Of a stretch of 7,440 nt of DNA, positions 5,257-7,440 are shown in pieces. Position numbers and translations under genes: made by a program. The DNA is from an uncultured Bacilli bacterium (GTDB lineage Bacteria; Bacillota_I; Bacilli_A; RFN20; CAG-631), in assembly GCA_934215405.1 (NCBI GenBank), contig CAKPZU010000106.1:1-7440 (forward strand). Reading direction: 5' to 3'. Each line of letters begins with the position of its first letter. The stretch's first letter is position 1. The notes under the pieces are model-generated. The model saw only the letters and a list, made by a program, of their open reading frames with translations. It ran no database searches and was not told where the DNA came from.

Positions 5257-5844
5257 ATAAAGCGAAAGAATTTTGTTAACAACACTATCAAGTGAGCGAT
5301 TATCAAGTGATGAATACATAATTAAATTATTATATTCATTGTCCATTAACAATTCCTTTGCACTTTTTAGAAATTTACATCTCATTGATTGATTTGTTTT
5401 ATCAGTCTTTGAGGCTATAACTAACACTTCACGTTTAGCATCATGAAGCATATTAAGAAGTAAAATGTCATCATTTGTAAAACCAACCTTAGCATCTATT
5501 AGAAGAATTACACATATTAAATTAGTTCTTAAGTAGATATATTCATGCATCATATTAGCAAATGATTCATCTCTTTGCCATGAAGCTTTAGCATATCCAT
5601 AGCCTGGAGTGTCAACTAAATAAAATGAGCCATTAACATCAAAAAAGTTAATATATTTAGTGTATCCAGGTGTTCCTGAGACCTTTGCTAAAGCGTTCTG
5701 ATTGCATATTTTGTTTATAAATGTTGATTTACCGACATTACTTCTTCCTACAACGCATATTTCCTTTTTATCATCATTTATCCAAAACTGTTTATTTGGT
5801 GCTGATAAAATATATTTAACATTCTTAAGAAACATGTGAGTCAT
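5248..5844 (-). CDS. engB: Ribosome biogenesis GTPase EngB/YsxC
   Basis: EngB (YsxC, YihA) is a small essential GTPase that binds the assembling 50S ribosomal subunit in the cytoplasm. At 198 residues this copy has the usual length. Visible motifs are G1 GRSNVGKS (33-40), the switch I region GTPGYTKYINFF with its Thr, G3 DTPGYGYA (about 78-85), G4 SKTDK (usually TKADK) and G5 YSSLDN. The switch I segment has PGYTK where PGRTQ is usual, a small departure. The ATG at 5844 overlaps the end of lon by 20 bases, and a second in-frame ATG at 5835 is an alternative start. Coupling to lon is the same arrangement as lonA-ysxC in Bacillus. The gene ends in a strong terminator. Confidence 0.95.
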   Translation of the reverse strand: MTHMFLKNVKYILSAPNKQFWINDDKKEICVVGRSNVGKSTFINKICNQNALAKVSGTPGYTKYINFFDVNGSFYLVDTPGYGYAKASWQRDESFANMMHEYIYLRTNLICVILLIDAKVGFTNDDILLLNMLHDAKREVLVIASKTDKTNQSMRCKFLKSAKELLMDNEYNNLIMYSSLDNRSLDSVVNKILSLYNS

Positions 5845-7440
5845 TTAAAGCTATATCAATTACCTCTGAAACATTACTAACTGGTATAAACTTTATTCCC
5901 TTTAATACAACCTCTGGTAATTCATCTAAATCCTTTTCATTATCACGAGGAATAATAACAGTTTTTATTCCAGAGCGATGAGCACTAATTGATTTTTCCT
6001 TTAATCCACCAATTGCTAAAACATTTCCACGTAATGTAACCTCGCCTGTCATTGCAACATCTGAGCGAACGCTGCGATTTGTAAGTAAAGATATAATTGC
6101 TGTGGTTAATGTAATACCAGCTGAAGGTCCATCCTTTGGAACAGCCCCCTCAGGTACATGAATATGGACATCAATTTTATCAAATATGGTATTATCTATA
6201 TGATATTTTTCTGCATTTGCTTTTACGTAGTCAAAGGCAATGGATGCAGATTCTTTCATAACATCTCCTAATTTACCAGTTAGAATCAATTGACCCTTAC
6301 CAGCAAAATAGTTAACCTCAATTGGTAAAATATCGCCACCAAATTGAGTATAAGCAAGACCAGTTACAACGCCTACTTGGTCTTTAACCTCTTTTCTTGA
6401 ATAATCAAAGATTTCCTTACCCAAGAAGTCCTTAACGACATCAACACTTACTTCATTAATGTCTAAAACTTGATCCTTATTTTTAAGCTTTCTAATTACA
6501 AGCTTACGGCAAATTGTTGCTATTGCTCTTTCAAGATTACGAACGCCAGCTTCTCTTGTATAATATCTAATAATATACATTAAAGCATCTTCAGTAAACT
6601 TAATATCTTCATTTTCAATACCATGAGCGATTAATTGCTTAGCAACTAAATGTCGCATGGCAATATTAACTTTTTCGATTTCAGTATATGATGAAACGTT
6701 AATAATCTCAAGTCTATCTATTAATGGTGCTGGAATATTTTCAAGATAATTAGCTGTACAAATGAATAAGACATTAGATAAATCATATGGCTCTTCAATA
6801 TAATTATCAGAAAAATATTTGTTTTGTTCAGGATCTAAAAGCTCTAGCATTGCGCTTGTTGGGTCACCTTTATAATCATTGCCCATTTTATCAATTTCAT
6901 CAAGTAGGAATACTGGATTGATTACTCCAGCTTTTTTCATATTTTGAATAATACGACCTGGAAGTGAACCTAAATAAGTTCTTCTATGACCTCTAATTTC
7001 TGATTCATCCTTAACGCCACCTAAAGACATTTTTACAAATTTTCTATTTAAGGCTCTAGCAATTGATTTTGCTAAGGATGTTTTACCAACTCCTGGAGGC
7101 CCTGCGAAGCATATTATTGGTGCCTTTAATGAATTAGTAACAGTTTTAACTGCTAAATATTCAAGTATTCTTTCTTTTATTTTATCAAGGCCATAATGAT
7201 CCTCATTTAATATCTCCTCAACCTTATAAATATCTTCATTATCAGTTGTTTTTTGATACCATGGAATATTTAATAGCCAATCAATATAGCTTTTTTGCAT
7301 TGAATATTCAGCGCTGGCACTGCTCATTATTTCAAGACGTTTAATTTCGCTTAATGCTTTTGTTTTAACATAATCTGGATAAGGGTTAATTTTGACTAAT
7401 TCTTTTAGCTCACTACAATCCTTATCAGTTGGAGTAATAT
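5825..7440 (-). CDS. lon: ATP-dependent protease LonA, C-terminal two thirds
   Basis: The reading frame is open to the right edge, giving 537 residues. The substrate-binding N-terminal domain of a roughly 780-residue LonA lies outside. The Met at 7327 is internal: the sequence before it, ALSEIKRLEI, continues into MSSASAEYSMQKSYIDWLL, the usual Lon helical segment. Counting from that Met, Walker A is GPPGVGKT (76-83), Walker B VFLLDEID (139-146), the sensor/arginine region TANYLENIPAPLIDRLEI (191-208), and the peptidase domain starts near 315. The catalytic dyad is Ser402 in PKDGPSAG and Lys445 in GLKEKS, spaced 43 residues as in E. coli Lon. All active-site residues are present, so it should be a functional hexameric AAA+ protease for misfolded and regulatory proteins. 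Its end overlaps engB by 20 bases. Confidence 0.97.
   Translation of the reverse strand, partial: ITPTDKDCSELKELVKINPYPDYVKTKALSEIKRLEIMSSASAEYSMQKSYIDWLLNIPWYQKTTDNEDIYKVEEILNEDHYGLDKIKERILEYLAVKTVTNSLKAPIICFAGPPGVGKTSLAKSIARALNRKFVKMSLGGVKDESEIRGHRRTYLGSLPGRIIQNMKKAGVINPVFLLDEIDKMGNDYKGDPTSAMLELLDPEQNKYFSDNYIEEPYDLSNVLFICTANYLENIPAPLIDRLEIINVSSYTEIEKVNIAMRHLVAKQLIAHGIENEDIKFTEDALMYIIRYYTREAGVRNLERAIATICRKLVIRKLKNKDQVLDINEVSVDVVKDFLGKEIFDYSRKEVKDQVGVVTGLAYTQFGGDILPIEVNYFAGKGQLILTGKLGDVMKESASIAFDYVKANAEKYHIDNTIFDKIDVHIHVPEGAVPKDGPSAGITLTTAIISLLTNRSVRSDVAMTGEVTLRGNVLAIGGLKEKSISAHRSGIKTVIIPRDNEKDLDELPEVVLKGIKFIPVSNVSEVIDIALNDSHVS

Noticed and set aside
7325..7327. ATG at 7327 as the start of a short Lon
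   Set aside because: The frame continues to the window edge with Lon-like sequence, so this Met is internal and the gene is simply cut by the window.
1..7440. CRISPR arrays, insertion sequences, tRNA or riboswitches
   Set aside because: No regularly spaced repeats, transposase sequence, tRNA-like folds or GC-rich structured leaders were seen on either strand.

Overview
The window is very AT-rich, with short intergenic gaps and Shine-Dalgarno-led genes. It looks like a low-GC Firmicutes chromosome of the Bacilli/Erysipelotrichia type. A YsxC-type GTPase next to LonA, a probable SpoVID-YsxE spore-coat pair and a FeoB-associated Cys-rich protein all point this way. No mobile element, CRISPR array, tRNA or rRNA was seen. 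No stretch over 300 bases lacks a gene or gene remnant.

Left part (1-2700). The left edge carries the start of a minus-strand gene, probably an RsmB/RsmF-type rRNA m5C methyltransferase. Next is a minus-strand operon for a NitT/TauT-like ABC importer: a lipoprotein binding protein overlapping a membrane permease, with no ATPase gene beside them. A Crp/Fnr-family regulator is transcribed divergently. The shared 56-bp gap and the regulator's start region hold a Crp-like palindrome (GTGAT-N4-ATCAC). It is centred at -41.5 from the predicted start of the importer operon, the classic position for a class II activator. The same site covers the regulator's own start codon.

Middle part (2700-3660). 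A perfect sigma-A promoter (TTGACA-16 bp-TATAAT) is followed by a palindrome at the start of transcription, which looks like a DtxR/IdeR-type metal operator. It drives what is left of a ferrous iron uptake (feo) locus. Only the C-terminal membrane part of FeoB remains, broken by an apparent one-base frameshift, followed by an intact FeoB-associated Cys-rich membrane protein. FeoA and the FeoB GTPase domain are absent.

Right part (3651-7440), all minus strand. lon (5' end outside the window) overlaps engB, which ends in a strong terminator. A probable spoVID-ysxE pair follows with a one-base overlap. This is the Bacillus subtilis order lonA-ysxC-(hemAXCDBL)-spoVID-ysxE with the heme genes missing. 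It is the best support for the spore-coat assignments, since both proteins are diverged. A hairpin whose stem contains the stop codons of both converging genes separates ysxE from the feo remnant.

Taken together, the window holds a self-contained regulated importer, a decayed iron-uptake locus and a housekeeping/sporulation cluster. Most striking are the operator geometry, the broken feo locus and the collapsed lon-engB-spoVID-ysxE synteny.
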